This document shows positions 38,901-45,940 of a DNA stretch of 64,000 nucleotides, piece after piece (within the stretch, counting starts at the first letter, position 1; each line of letters opens with the position of its first letter). This stretch comes from Chiridota heheva (Eukaryota > Echinodermata > Holothuroidea > Apodida > Chiridotidae). A model generated the notes under the pieces. It was not told the origin of the DNA. It saw nothing but the letters and a program-made list of their open reading frames with translations, and made no database searches. The position numbers were made by a program, and so were the translations under genes. The stretch is from contig JAIGNY010000143.1 in assembly GCA_020152595.1 (NCBI GenBank), positions 1,080,001 through 1,144,000 on the forward strand. Reading direction: 5' to 3'.

Positions 38901-41900
38901 AAGTCTCTCCAACGCCCCAAAATTCAAGCTTGGAAATAAAAAACTTTGTCTTAATTATATGCGAGAAAAACAAATACAAAATATGTACTGGTAACGTTAA
39001 ATAAAATATAGGCTCTCTTGTAACAACTGTAGCTCCTTGGAGCTGTAAGAAGCAGACTCCTCAAACACCCTGTGGTGACGTTGACCCAATACGCATGTGC
39101 CAACATCGATTGAAGAAATTGACCTAATGCATACGAGAACCTGTACTGAAGATATCCTAACATGTTAATATAATGCATAGTATAACGCTAGGCTCTCCTC
39201 GTGGAAGGGCGGGGCCGAGGGTGAAAAGCCAGGAGCAAGAGGTCCACTAGACAGGCACACTTGGTGCTCTTGGGCCTATAAACACCCCCCGCGAGAGTGG
39301 GACTCTCTCGAACTAGCCACCCGCTTTGTATGGATGGAGACAAAAACACTCTATCCTACCAAGTGTAGGCTACATAAAAAAGTCCTGTGAGTCGGACCAA
39401 AGAAATCCCGGACCCATGGCTACCTTGTCTTACCTCAGAAGACTTGAAAAAACAAACCAAATACGGCCGAACAGCGTAAAAACCTGCCTGGTAGAAGCTG
39501 CAAGGGAGAATTGTTTTACAAAAAAGTTAAATTTATAAAAGAAAATTTGACCAGTTTCAGCGATGATGTTGTGAAAACAACGCCCTGAAAAAAGTGAGGA
39601 TTAGTAGAGGCTATATGGAGGTCAGGACTGGGCTGGTAACTACGTTTTTAAGGTCGGTTAGAAGTGCGTTAGAATCAGGTCATGTGACCAGATTGCATAT
39701 TAATAGCATGGAAGGTAAGGTATAACTTGAAGTAAATACTATGATCAGTGTGTGTATGTGCTATTTGTGTGGTTATGGGAGTCGCTTTGTGCATGCAATG
39801 ACGTCACACGGCTCATCACTGCAGTGATTCATTTTTTACACTTCCGGGCATTGAATGTGGCATAGTTGATGATTTTGTTTGATATTTTCTTTGCAGAAAA
39901 AAAATATTTTGTGAGATTTTTTTATATATATTTGTCTATCAAATTGTTCAAATATTTTGTTCTTATAAATAAAATGTGCCTGTCTGTATTATGACCTCTT
40001 TAATAAAATTGTTGGTAGTGCAAGAAATACACAGTAAGTCTCTTGGTATGAATTTCACCAATTATATTCTTGGATGCTTCTCTCAAACTGTCAAAACAAC
40101 ACAATCAAGCAGGATAAATTAATTTTACAACCACTCTTCAAAAACACCCATTTCAACTCGAGTCCTGCTCTAAACTGAACTTTAAGAATAACAGATTTCT
40201 TTATATTGGCGTAAATGGTCCCTAACTGTTTACGCTATGCATCTGTATACAAGATGTGCATGTTAATACTAAAACAATCATCAGCGTTTCACTATACACT
40301 ATACACAAGACTTGCATTTTATTACTCAAAATGATCATCAACGTTCATTCAATTAATTATTCATGTGCGTCAATTGTTTTTGATTCACAAACTAATATTT
40401 ATAAGTTATTTGAGCTGCTATGCCTTGATTGTCAGGGTTGTACCAGTTTTACTAATAATTATAATAACAATATAACCCATTACGGTGGGGGCGTACATTT
40501 CAATTGCAAAACGTTACTGATTGGTCTACCAATGTAAGTGCACATTGTATTATTGTGCTTTGACCAATCGAAACACACCAAAATCCATTTACCTCCACAT
40601 TAGAGAGATAACTGACCTTTAATACTACAACATCAATGATGTAGTAGCTCAACATATATTTTAGGATGGGTATAAGTCTGTTTTTTGTTTGTGGGTAGTT
40701 ATTAGAGAAGATAACTGACCTTTAATAAAAAGGAGTTGCCCTAAGCACCTTGGATTATTAGCTAGCATCTGCTATCTACATCACATATAGAATTTGGTGC
40801 CAATATGAACAGAGATGGGTGTAGTGGCAGTATTTGAAATCTTAAATAATTGTATAATCAATAGACAAAAACTAGGCTGACCATGGCACCAGATTTTGTG
40901 AAATGTGAATTATTTTCAAAAGCAAACTAAGAAACAAGTATTTTTTTCCCCTATGACAACAGCGTAATAACTGAAATATTATATAGTGTAATCTCTACAG
41001 ACATATGTATGTTTCATATATATACTACAAGTCCTCATAACTTATAAAACTCATTTTAACTGTCATGCATGAGTGGAGACAATTCCCCAAGATATGACAT
41101 TGTAAATATTTTTCTTGTTGTTAGAAACTCACACTCATCTAACCTCTCAAAGAGAGCATTAAGTTACCTCCCCAATGCAATTGCAAATGTGTTGTAATAT
41201 CATACCAAATCAATAGATACACTATACAAGAAATCTGCAGCAGAAGTGCATCACTACATGAATTTCACTTTCATTTGGATACAATTTTATCACAGGATGA
41301 ATATCCAATGATTTTCTTCCATCAAATGCACAATGAACTCATGAATAGTGTGTCAACTTATAAATATGATGTATTTCCTTTGAATATCTACAAAAAGCAC
41401 AACTCCTACCCTGTATCCTTCACAAAACATGACTTGCCATTTGACTTACTTTTTTTAACTCTCGCTGAGAAAACGTAAAACCTTCCTGGGTATTAAACTC
41501 AAAATGAATGGTATGCAGTCCATTATCAGAAATATGTACATGTACCTCCATCAGCTTAACAAAACATTAGCTAATAAGAAGCATAAACTTTTTTGACAAG
41601 TAGATATTCACCAACAGATTATTTCAGACAAATTTTGATAATCGAATTCAGTTGCTTTTTTTAATTCTCTTAAAAAAATTTATGTAAAAATTAAAATTAC
41701 AGCATCGCAAATGTAGAGTAGCGATAGCAAAGAGAATATACACACAATGCTATTTAGAAGCCCTCCAAAACTCACCCTATCATTGTTAGCCGATTTGCAT
41801 TTAACTTACTATAAAATAATAAAAGTAATTTCTTTATATCTGGTCATCTTTAGAATTAATTATTGATGACTGACACAACAAAAATTTGTACTGACTAGAA

Positions 41901-44890
41901 TGCTTTTTTTACTTGGTCTGAAAAGAAAATGTATTACCGATAAAGTATATATCCAAAATCCTGAATTTTGATGAAAACAAACTTCTCTGTACCCCCTAAC
42001 AACTCGATTAATTTACGAAACAGGGTGTATCATGTCAAACTAGTAATATTTCAAAGATGACCTGTACCTGGTTTCTTTGTGTGAGGATTGCTCCATACTG
42101 AAGAAACGGGCCAAGCACTGACTGGCTGGGAAGGGAAAATGTTATTGGTACTCTCATTGAGAATGTCAGAGACAAGTTCATTGAGGGACCCTGACCTATC
42201 CAGAATGTTGTCACTTTCATTTGATGTTAATGGTTCCACATCATCAGCAATGCTAGTAGTTGAAGTATAGTTCACATCCTGGTAGCAAAAATAAAACTCA
42301 AGAAGCTCAGAGAACTTAAACATAATAAAATGAGAGGTTTCAAATTTAGATTATTTCCTTTCCATATATTCTTCCTCAAAAAGTAGTTTTTTATCATATT
42401 CAAAACCGTTATTATTCTTTTACTAATAAAATGATTAAGAAACAGTTATCATACATAAATCTGATGTCATGATAAGTTTACTGTCTTCTTTCACTTCTAG
42501 TTTTTAATACCCTCTTATGGATTCTGCAAGATAAATGATTATGAGGATGCATCTACCCAAGATAAACATGTGCTGATCATTTCTTCTGTAGGGACTTGAT
42601 GTTTTATATCAAGCAGCACCTGTAAAGCTATTAAAGGCAGCTTGCTTAACCAGGGTCTCACTGAGTTAATAACCTGCAAAGGTGACACTTTCATCTAAAC
42701 TAAATAACCAATTCTAGATCAATCTAATTAGGTTTTAGAAGGTCAATGCAATATAATATTGAGTAGAACATTACAACAATACTATCTTTACAAGCTTTCA
42801 GCAATTGTTCTTGATAATAACAATCCTAATATATGCTCGGACAATGTTGGCTAATCTGACTTGATGATATACTATACTTGAAGAATAATATCCTGACATT
42901 TAATTAAGTCTGTCTGTTTAGTATTAAATACATTCATTTGGGGAAATGAATGGGTCCATACAATATTTATTTATCAATGAAAGAAAAATGAATGTCTTGA
43001 ACAAAACAAGAGCAAAGGCTTTACTTGTTGTTTAGTAACAATACACCATTATCTTTGACTGAAATCACAATCTGTAATCATAAATTTAAAAAAAAAACTT
43101 ACTTTGGCCATTCTACAATCTGCCACACACGTTAACTGACTGAAGAATGGCCCTAGCAGATCGCTAAGATCTCCCAGGGATCTGTTAAAACCATTGCATA
43201 GTCTGTCACACATGTAGCCGATTAAAGAATGGCCCTGACAGACCCCTAGGATCTCCCAGGGATCTGTTAGTCATTTCACAGTCTTTGAGTCACTTGGCCA
43301 ACTGAAGAATGGCCCTAGCAGACTGCTAGGATCTCCCAGGGATCTGTTAGAGCCATTACAGTTTATCACACATGTAGCCGACTGAAGAATGGCCCTAGCA
43401 GACTGCTAGGATCTTCCAGGGATCTGTTAGAGCCATTCCAGTCTATCACATATGTAGACAACAGAAGAATGGCCCTAGCAGACTGCTAGGATCTCTCAAG
43501 AATCTGTTAGAGCCATTCCAGTCTATCACATATGTAGACGACTGAAGAATGGCCCTAGCAGACTGCTAGGATCTCCCAGGGATCTGTTAGAGCCATTCCA
43601 GTCTATCACACATGTAGCCGACTGAAGAATGGGCCTAGCAGACTGCTAGGATCTCCTAGGGATCTGTTAGAGCCATTCCGCAGTTTATCACACATGTAGC
43701 TGACTAAAGAATGGCCCTCGCAGACTGCTAGGATCTCCTAGGGATCTGTTAGAGCCATTCCAGTCTATCACATATGTAGACAACAGAAGAATGGCCCTAG
43801 CAGACTGCTAGGATCTCCCAGGAATCTGTTAGAGCCATTACAGTCTATCACACATGTAGCAGACTGAAGAATGGCCCTAGCAGACTGCTAGGATCTCCTA
43901 GGGATCTGTTAGAGCCATTCCAGTCTATCACACATGTAGCCGACTGAAGAATGGGCCTAGCAGACTGCTAGGATCTCCTAGGGATCTGTTAGAGCCATTC
44001 TGCAGTTTATCACACATGTAGCTGACTAAAGAATGGCCCTCGCAGACTGCTAGGATCTCCTAGGGATCTGTTAGAGCCATTCCAGTCTATCACATATGTA
44101 GACAACAGAAGAATGGCCCTAGCAGACTGCTAGGATCTCCCAGGAATCTGTTAGAGCCATTACAGTCTATCACACATGTAGCAGACTGAAGAATGGCCCT
44201 AGCAGACTGCTAGGATCTCCTAGGGATCTGTTAAAGCCATTCCGCAGTTTATCACACATGTAGCTGACTGAAGAATGGCCCTTGCAGACTGCCAAGATCT
44301 CCCAGGGATCTGTTAGAGCCATTCCAGTCTGTCACACACATAGCCGACTTAAAAATGGCCCACTTGTGTCCTTCCCCCTTTGGGGTAGCACTGAATTAAA
44401 TTTGAGTGATGTAAGTTTTTTAATACACAGTGCTATAATTTAAATTTCTAAACAGTAAAAACTTGACCCCTTCTAGATGCCAAGTTATTTGACCTGCATA
44501 CTCAAATCTCTCACTCGCATTCAAATGGAATTATATCTTTGCCTGTAGTATGTGAACCTTACTGGCAAAACATGGTATGTGACATGATGATCACTTCATC
44601 TAATCATCAAATTCTAAGTTTGGATTATAAATCGTTTGATTAAAATTGTACCAAAATGAACACCATAAATACATAGGTCTACTACACACCTTATTTAACT
44701 TTCCACGTACAGCCAAAATGTGATTGTGTATCAGTTATAATACAAAATGCTCCTACCTTGCTGTAATAAAATGGATTGTTTGCTTGCCCTGGCCATGCAC
44801 TACACATCTGAGGAGTTCTCCAGTCTGTTTGGGCCATGTTTCACATAAATTTATTTGATAATGAAAAATAAAAAAAAGAGTAAAATAATG
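7031..44890 (-). CDS. MEIOC: MEIOC-like gene, whole locus (multi-exon)
   Basis: Six exon blocks on the minus strand are bounded by GT/AG sites. The best-conserved part runs across the junction of 9624-8783 and 7499-7365. It contains [22 protein letters not shown] and [14 protein letters not shown], matching from memory the vertebrate MEIOC C-terminal block (ERKKTE, YPGKKVSSTNNTP, NPSRVDRLIVDE). An N-terminal motif, [12 protein letters not shown], matches vertebrate DLYGLVSNILEE. In mammals MEIOC is a cytoplasmic germ-cell protein that works with the RNA helicase YTHDC2 (and RBM46) to lower mitotic transcripts and sustain meiotic prophase; Drosophila Bam is its proposed counterpart. About 560 residues are visible, against roughly 950 in human. 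Phases agree at three junctions (44757/42278, 27631/9624, 8783/7499). They disagree between 42068 and 27830, so at least one exon, or an alternative acceptor, is missing there. Confidence 0.9.
7365..7499 (-). CDS. MEIOC: MEIOC conserved C-terminal domain exon
   Basis: This 45-codon exon is phase 0 at both ends. The acceptor TTTTTTGTGCAG precedes TAT GAG TCT, and the donor CACAAG|GTAACA lies at 7364-7363. It encodes [20 protein letters not shown], then [20 protein letters not shown] and KEYHK. The diagnostic points are FPG followed by K/R-rich residues and a Ser/Asn run, a Pro-Leu-Pro stretch, and TKVDxLICD in place of SRVDRLIVD. This is the most conserved piece of the MEIOC family and identifies the gene. 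In mammals this C-terminal region carries the coiled-coil part of the protein; which surface contacts YTHDC2 here cannot be read from sequence. Confidence 0.95.
7500..8782. other. MEIOC intron
   Basis: Intron between the 8783 donor and the 7499 acceptor. No repeat family was recognised. A hairpin, CGGCATAT-8-base loop-ATATGCCG, sits at 8373-8396. Confidence 0.75.
8783..9624 (-). CDS. MEIOC: MEIOC large central exon
   Basis: This is the longest exon, 842 bases (two bases plus 280 codons). The acceptor is ATTGTGAAAG at 9626-9625 and the donor CGGAAG|GTAATT at 8782-8781, phase 0. The protein is largely low-complexity: rich in Gln, Asn, His and Ser, with [18 protein letters not shown] and [12 protein letters not shown]. 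This resembles the disordered central part of vertebrate MEIOC, which is also poorly conserved. The last 30 residues ([18 protein letters not shown], then TERRK) form the start of the helical C-terminal domain and align with the human segment preceding and including ERKKTE. A helical stretch near [15 protein letters not shown] could be a second short coiled coil. The reading frame is open throughout with no breaks. Confidence 0.95.
10088..11720. repeat. 24-bp minisatellite (CCCACATGGCATCCCACCCC-type)
   Basis: Dozens of copies of a 24-base unit containing CATGTCCCACATGGCATCCC. Variants (CATTCCACCATATCTCCCACA and CCTATGACCCACATGG) recur in blocks, showing higher-order amplification. Because 24 is a multiple of three, several frames stay open on both strands ([24 protein letters not shown]). 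These are not proteins. The array breaks up after 11400 and alternates with a longer unit before ending near the hairpin at 12393. Confidence 0.93.
11400..12060. repeat. About 300-bp unit repeated two to three times
   Basis: The block beginning CTCCATAAGAAGTCCCATCC and ending CATATAATAACTTATATGCA occurs at 11405-11493 and again at 11717-11805. A decayed third copy is at about 11950-12045 (ending GTAACTTTATGCAAATGA). The 24-bp repeats lie between copies, so the longer unit is a flank plus a minisatellite block. Confidence 0.75.
12393..12421. mobile_element. Terminal hairpin of a tandem-repeat element
   Basis: GGTTCGCAT, an 11-base loop, then ATGCGAACC form a perfect 9-bp stem followed by AAAAATAAC. 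The same architecture (GGTTC ... GAACC then AAAAA) ends the 305-bp-unit elements at 52355-52381 and 51423-51449. It probably marks the right end of the minisatellite-bearing element that begins near 10015, where GGTTTGCATGCCCATGCAAA also folds. Confidence 0.5.
17585..17935. repeat. G-rich 21-bp minisatellite
   Basis: Units of the type GGGGCAGGGTGGGGTCAATAA repeat about 16 times with point variants (AAGGGACAGGGTGGGGTTAA). Four or more runs of three to four G per two units give clear G-quadruplex potential on the plus strand. The predicted frames (GEIRGRVG, and Pro/Leu-rich on the other strand) are artefacts of the 21-base, three-divisible unit. Confidence 0.92.
18360..18720 (-). repeat. Family-2 tandem-unit fragment, reversed
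   Basis: Contains GTATTGTGCAC-free but clearly matching words such as CAAGACCTATACCAACCCTA-like sequence, GTACCATGATACTTTGG and GCTTGTACTCGAGCTC. These are the reverse complement of the segment around 53020-53280. Confidence 0.7.
19090..19548 (+). mobile_element. LINE 3' fragment (CR1/L2-like)
   Basis: Encodes [34 protein letters not shown] and then, after a frame change, the KTHLF-type end: the classic last residues of CR1/L2-type reverse transcriptase ORFs. The 3' tail contains a hairpin (ATGGCACATT ... AATGTGCCAT) and ends AATAAACTTAAACTTAAACT. It is 5'-truncated and sits inside a family-1 unit. Confidence 0.82.
20427..21422. mobile_element. TTAA-flanked (piggyBac-like) non-autonomous element
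   Basis: TTAA lies directly on both sides (20423-20426 and 21423-21426). The left end is CCCTTACTCTACCACGCGGC; the right end, reversed, is GCTTCTACCAGGGC, a decayed version. The insertion splits a family-1 unit at ATTAATGAAATTCAAC, which rejoins when the element is removed. No transposase frame is present. The left end closely matches the right end of the 101-bp element at 24875-24975. Confidence 0.7.
23366..23495 (+). repeat. 65-bp direct duplication
   Basis: ATAATTCAGGATTGCAATT through CTAGGGCGGCACTACTAAGG occurs twice head to tail (23366-23430 and 23431-23495) with about five differences. Confidence 0.88.
23640..23845. repeat. Foldback palindrome, about 100-bp arms
   Basis: The left arm (AATGACAATGTCTCTAGCCA ... 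CAGTGGTATG) is mirrored by the right arm (CATACCACTGAAGAAGGAAA ... AGAGACATTGTCATT) around a 4-base loop CCTT at 23741-23744. About 10 mismatches or gaps in 100. It would fold into one long hairpin, as foldback transposons and MITEs do. It abuts the TA microsatellite. Confidence 0.88.
23838..24030. repeat. TA microsatellite
   Basis: Nearly 190 bases of (TA)n with occasional TATG/TACA interruptions. Frames of repeated Ile-Tyr here are artefacts. Confidence 0.97.
24875..24975. mobile_element. 101-bp TTAA-flanked MITE
   Basis: CTCTTACTCTACCA at the left and TGGTAGAGTAAGGG at the right form inverted ends, flanked on both sides by TTAA (24871-24874, 24976-24979). The right subterminal segment CGCCGCGTGGTAGAGTAAGG matches the left end of the 1-kb element at 20427, so both belong to one family. 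Confidence 0.78.
27631..27830 (-). CDS. MEIOC: MEIOC middle exon (Pro/Leu/Asn-rich)
   Basis: A strong acceptor (TTTTTTCCACAG) puts the start at 27830. The exon is 1 + 66 codons + 1 base and encodes [20 protein letters not shown] and onward to [11 protein letters not shown]. An 18-base direct duplication yields NPGLQV twice in a row. The donor ACAG|GTTAGT ends the exon in phase 1 with a G, and the next exon begins GT TCA, restoring a Gly codon (ERTG-SENHAQ), so that junction is secure. The upstream junction is not: this acceptor needs an incoming phase of 2, while 42068 leaves phase 1. A weaker AG 26 bases in (exon start 27804, GA CCT AAA) would fit directly. Otherwise an exon of length 3n+1 remains unseen between 27.8 and 42.1 kb. 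Confidence 0.83.
28385..30240 (+). mobile_element. Tandem-unit element, family 2, copy with hAT insertion
   Basis: About 290-base units contain GGTTGGTATAGGTCTTGTAC, TCACTGAAACTGCTGAAATT, CATAACTATAGAGGAAAATG and GACCTTTTGACCT. They are followed by a short CA tract (ACACACGCACACACC at about 30218). A 1.1-kb hAT-like element interrupts the array at 28803-29895. Same family as 52740-54300. No coding frame. Confidence 0.72.
28803..29895. mobile_element. hAT-like non-autonomous element B
   Basis: A perfect 8-bp target duplication GTTGGTAT flanks it (28795-28802 and 29896-29903). Terminal inverted repeats are TAGGGATGTACCGGATCC on the left (after an extra TAG) and TAGGGATGTACCGGATATCC reversed on the right. 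Dense CCGGCCGGAACCGGATTT repeats fill both subterminal regions. There is no transposase. The ends match element A at 16942-18916, but the perfect duplication suggests that B is younger. Confidence 0.85.
30975..31080. repeat. GC-rich dispersed repeat, copy 2
   Basis: GCATAGCGCTCGC, then GGAGTCCAGGGGCCTACTTA and AGAGCCCCTTGTGGGGTC, matching the 3183-3275 copy. Confidence 0.65.
31888..33258. mobile_element. TTAA-associated inverted-repeat element, copy 1
   Basis: The left arm is TTAAAGAGGTCACGACACAG ... ATGAAATATTTGGACAATTT; the right arm, reversed, is GACAGAAGTCATGACACGGG ... ATGAAATATTTAGACAATTT. The inner left segment (TGACGTCATTGCATGCACG) matches the inner right segment of the copy at 36775-39999, and vice versa, so the two copies are in opposite orientation. 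A 143-codon plus-strand frame (32181-32612), basic and Lys/Ser-rich, lies in the interior; I do not recognise it and it may be spurious. Confidence 0.7.
34200..34620 (+). mobile_element. Possible LINE 3' tail
   Basis: CT-rich sequence ending CTTGGCACATTTGACTCTAA, CTGTCGCGGTGCCGTTAAAC and a CAAAC-rich tail. The same block occurs reversed at about 49390-49430. A recurring 3' end with a short simple tail suggests a LINE 3'UTR, though no reverse-transcriptase frame is attached. Confidence 0.5.
34628..35375. repeat. 22-bp minisatellite, about 34 units
   Basis: The unit is ACTTCACAATCCTGCTTCTGGG. Variants are ordered: TTCTGGG units first, then TTCTAGG/TTTTAGG units from about 35055, then two TTCTGGG units again near 35310. 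Since 22 is not a multiple of three, the open frame here cycles through all frames and repeats every 22 residues ([20 protein letters not shown]); not a gene. Confidence 0.96.
36225..36620 (+). mobile_element. LINE 3' fragment
   Basis: Encodes a stretch with [19 protein letters not shown], then [12 protein letters not shown]. The pattern (RTTRSSS...F..P...WN.LP...FK..L) fits the C-terminal tail of CR1/L2-type reverse transcriptases. Frame changes are present. Confidence 0.55.
37130..37760. repeat. About 240-bp unit, three tandem copies
   Basis: GGCTACAGAAACAAGAAGAA, GCTCTCGTGATGCTATACTT and GGTCTATTTCCGG recur at about 240-base spacing. The third copy carries an internal deletion. The array runs directly into the next minisatellite through GGAGCCGTATGGACCCGTTC. 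Confidence 0.88.
37790..38250. repeat. About 50-bp minisatellite (GGAGCCGTCCAATGGACCCG)
   Basis: Units contain GGAGCCGTCCAATGGACCCG and ACGGACCCGTAAACACGGGC with many variants, around eight to nine copies. GC-rich compared with flanks. Overlapping frames on the minus strand are artefacts. Confidence 0.88.
38300..38540. repeat. Three copies of ACTCAGTAATCTATCGAG
   Basis: The word occurs at about 38306, 38430 and 38511, each followed by a purine-rich GG(G/C)C segment. Spacing is uneven (about 80-120 bases). Confidence 0.7.
42068..42278 (-). CDS. MEIOC: MEIOC exon with the LVSDIL motif
   Basis: The acceptor TTTTTGCTACCAG gives a start at 42278 in phase 0, joining cleanly to the previous exon. 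The block encodes 70 codons plus one base. It is acidic and Ser/Thr-rich at first ([16 protein letters not shown]), then [16 protein letters not shown] and SAWPVSSVW. The spacing of LVSxILxE to a W-containing segment resembles the human N-terminal region (LVSNILEEQ ... KSVWPM). The likely donor is CCAG|GTACAG at 42067-42066. A second GT six bases on (ACAG|GTCATC, exon end 42062) would add two codons in the same phase. After this exon the phase is 1, which does not fit the preferred start of the 27.8-kb exon. Confidence 0.88.
42279..44756. other. MEIOC intron between the first two coding exons
   Basis: Phase 0 at both sides. The middle is occupied by the 80-bp array at 43120-44370; the rest is AT-rich with no feature seen. 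Confidence 0.85.
43120..44370. repeat. About 80-bp satellite, 16 units, with higher-order repeat
   Basis: The unit carries GAAGAATGGCCCTAGCAGAC, TGCTAGGATCTCCCAGGGAT and CTGTTAGAGCCATTCCAGTC, then CACATGTAGCCGACT. GAATGGCCC-type anchors fall at 43145, 43226, 43306, 43386, 43466, 43546, 43626, 43709, 43789, 43869, 43949, 44031, 44111, 44191, 44273 and 44351. The four units from 43626 are repeated almost exactly by the four from 43949, a 322-base higher-order period. Outer units are the most diverged. Confidence 0.96.
44757..44890 (-). CDS. MEIOC: MEIOC first coding exon (5'UTR plus 27 codons)
   Basis: The acceptor is strong: a long T/C tract ending TTCTTCTACAG, with the exon starting at 44890. 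The first 53 bases are untranslated. The start ATG is at 44837-44835. An in-frame TGA two codons upstream (ATG TGA AAC ATG) shows that this is the first usable Met in the frame. Coding runs 44837-44757, exactly 27 codons ([16 protein letters not shown]...), and ends AGC AAG before the donor GTAGGAG in phase 0. The next exon also begins in phase 0. Because the exon opens with an acceptor, at least one untranslated exon lies further upstream. No promoter is visible here. The start is well supported by frame and splice logic, not by homology, since this part of MEIOC is poorly conserved. Confidence 0.8.
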
Positions 44891-45434
44891 CTGTAGAAGA
44901 AAGAAGAAAAAAAATTGTTAATGAGAATTATGAGATAAGAATGCTTGTAGGAAGTCACTTGTGTGGTTGTTTTGTGTTAGTTGTTTTAAAATGATGACTT
45001 TCCAAGATAAAATAAGTAACAGGTTACAACAGACAGTCGGGTAATTGGAAGTATTTAAATTCCGTTTGCAAGCTGTAGCCCTAACCCAAAATCCTACCAA
45101 CCCTATTTTTATTTTCATTCGGTCACAAATGCCAATCTTTTAGTATACACGTAAAAACCTTTCACTTGAAAATGTAAAACAATTTTGAATTCTGCCAACC
45201 CAAAACTTTGAGCAAGATCTGTTACAGCAAGCAAACAATACTTAAAGGGTGGCGTAATACAAGTCAAAATGCTCAGGCAATGTTTTTGCCACAAAAAACA
45301 GACTGCTATATATGATAGCAACATGAACTCATTTGCACTCGCCACAAATCTAACTATATGTCCTATATACTGTGTAGTAAAACCACTATATTGTGTAGTA
45401 AAACCTAAAGCTATGCAGCATAGATTCATAACAT

Positions 45435-45940
45435 AAAAAGATGATGGGCTAAGGGTGATTCACCCCATAAAAAGCCGGAACTAACACCACCACCACAAAC
45501 AAAAAAATCAAAGACGCCCATAGTTAGTAAAGGACTTATCAATGTTGACTTTAAAATTGTGAACAGAATTTTAGCTAACTACCCACTCAGGCAAACCATT
45601 ACACTCATTAACAACTCTTTGCGGAAAGCTGAAATACTGAATATCTATCCATGAGAACTCTTTGGTCAACTTCAAACTGCTACCACATGACACATGAGGA
45701 TTAGCTAAAATATGCAAGAAATAACAGTAAGTCAAAACATCACTACCAGATAGGAATTTAAAAACCTAAATCATATCGCCATGTACTATTCTCAACTCAA
45801 GAATGGTCAAACCAAGAATTCGCAACCTAAATTCATAAGAGAGATTCCTTACTAATTTCTTCCAATTAAACCAAGCATCCTATTTCCCTTTCAGCTGCTA
45901 AAGCACACTGTTTACAAGGCTTCAGATTCTCATTTTATTC
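45435..45940 (-). mobile_element. LINE reverse-transcriptase C-terminal fragment
   Basis: Minus-strand translation reads LRILGLTILELRIVHGDMI, then GSSLKLTKEFSWIDIQYFSF, PQRVVNECNGLPEWVV and NFKVNIDKS. This is the familiar end of many non-LTR elements (R..LGL..LE.RR.RGDLI..YK ... LDxR..FFS.RVV..WN.LP..VV ... FK..LD). Stops interrupt it. The 3' end is near 45435, after GGTGAATCACCC. Confidence 0.83.

Larger units (their letters stand above)
36775..39999. mobile_element. TTAA-flanked inverted-repeat element, copy 2 (3.2 kb)
   Basis: TTAA on both sides (36771-36774 and 40000-40003). The arms are AGAGGTCATGGCACGGGCAC and, reversed, AGAGGTCATAATACAGACAG, with similarity continuing for about 115 bases (AATATTTGGACAATTTTATAG / AATATTTGAACAATTTGATAG, trimmed here). 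The interior is mainly tandem repeats (37130-37760 and 37790-38250) and has no transposase. The TTAA flank suggests piggyBac-type mobilisation, but the AGAGG start is not the usual CCY. Confidence 0.72.
27831..42067. other. MEIOC intron(s), 14 kb, repeat-filled
   Basis: Lies between the 42068 donor and the 27830 acceptor. Splice phases imply a further small exon somewhere inside, which I could not locate. The stretches 33760-34200, 35380-36220 and 40010-42060 show no named repeat. A 67-codon plus-strand frame at 41275-41478 looks protein-like but is unrecognised. Confidence 0.6.

Noticed and set aside
36775-39999. Polinton or other large virus-like element, because of the long inverted ends
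   Set aside because: Only 3.2 kb, filled with tandem repeats, and no polymerase, integrase or capsid frame is visible.
42088-42270. 60-codon plus-strand frame
   Set aside because: Antisense shadow of the LVSDIL-bearing MEIOC exon.
43120-44370. CRISPR-like regular spacing
   Set aside because: Whole 80-bp units are homologous, with no unique spacers; eukaryotic satellite DNA.
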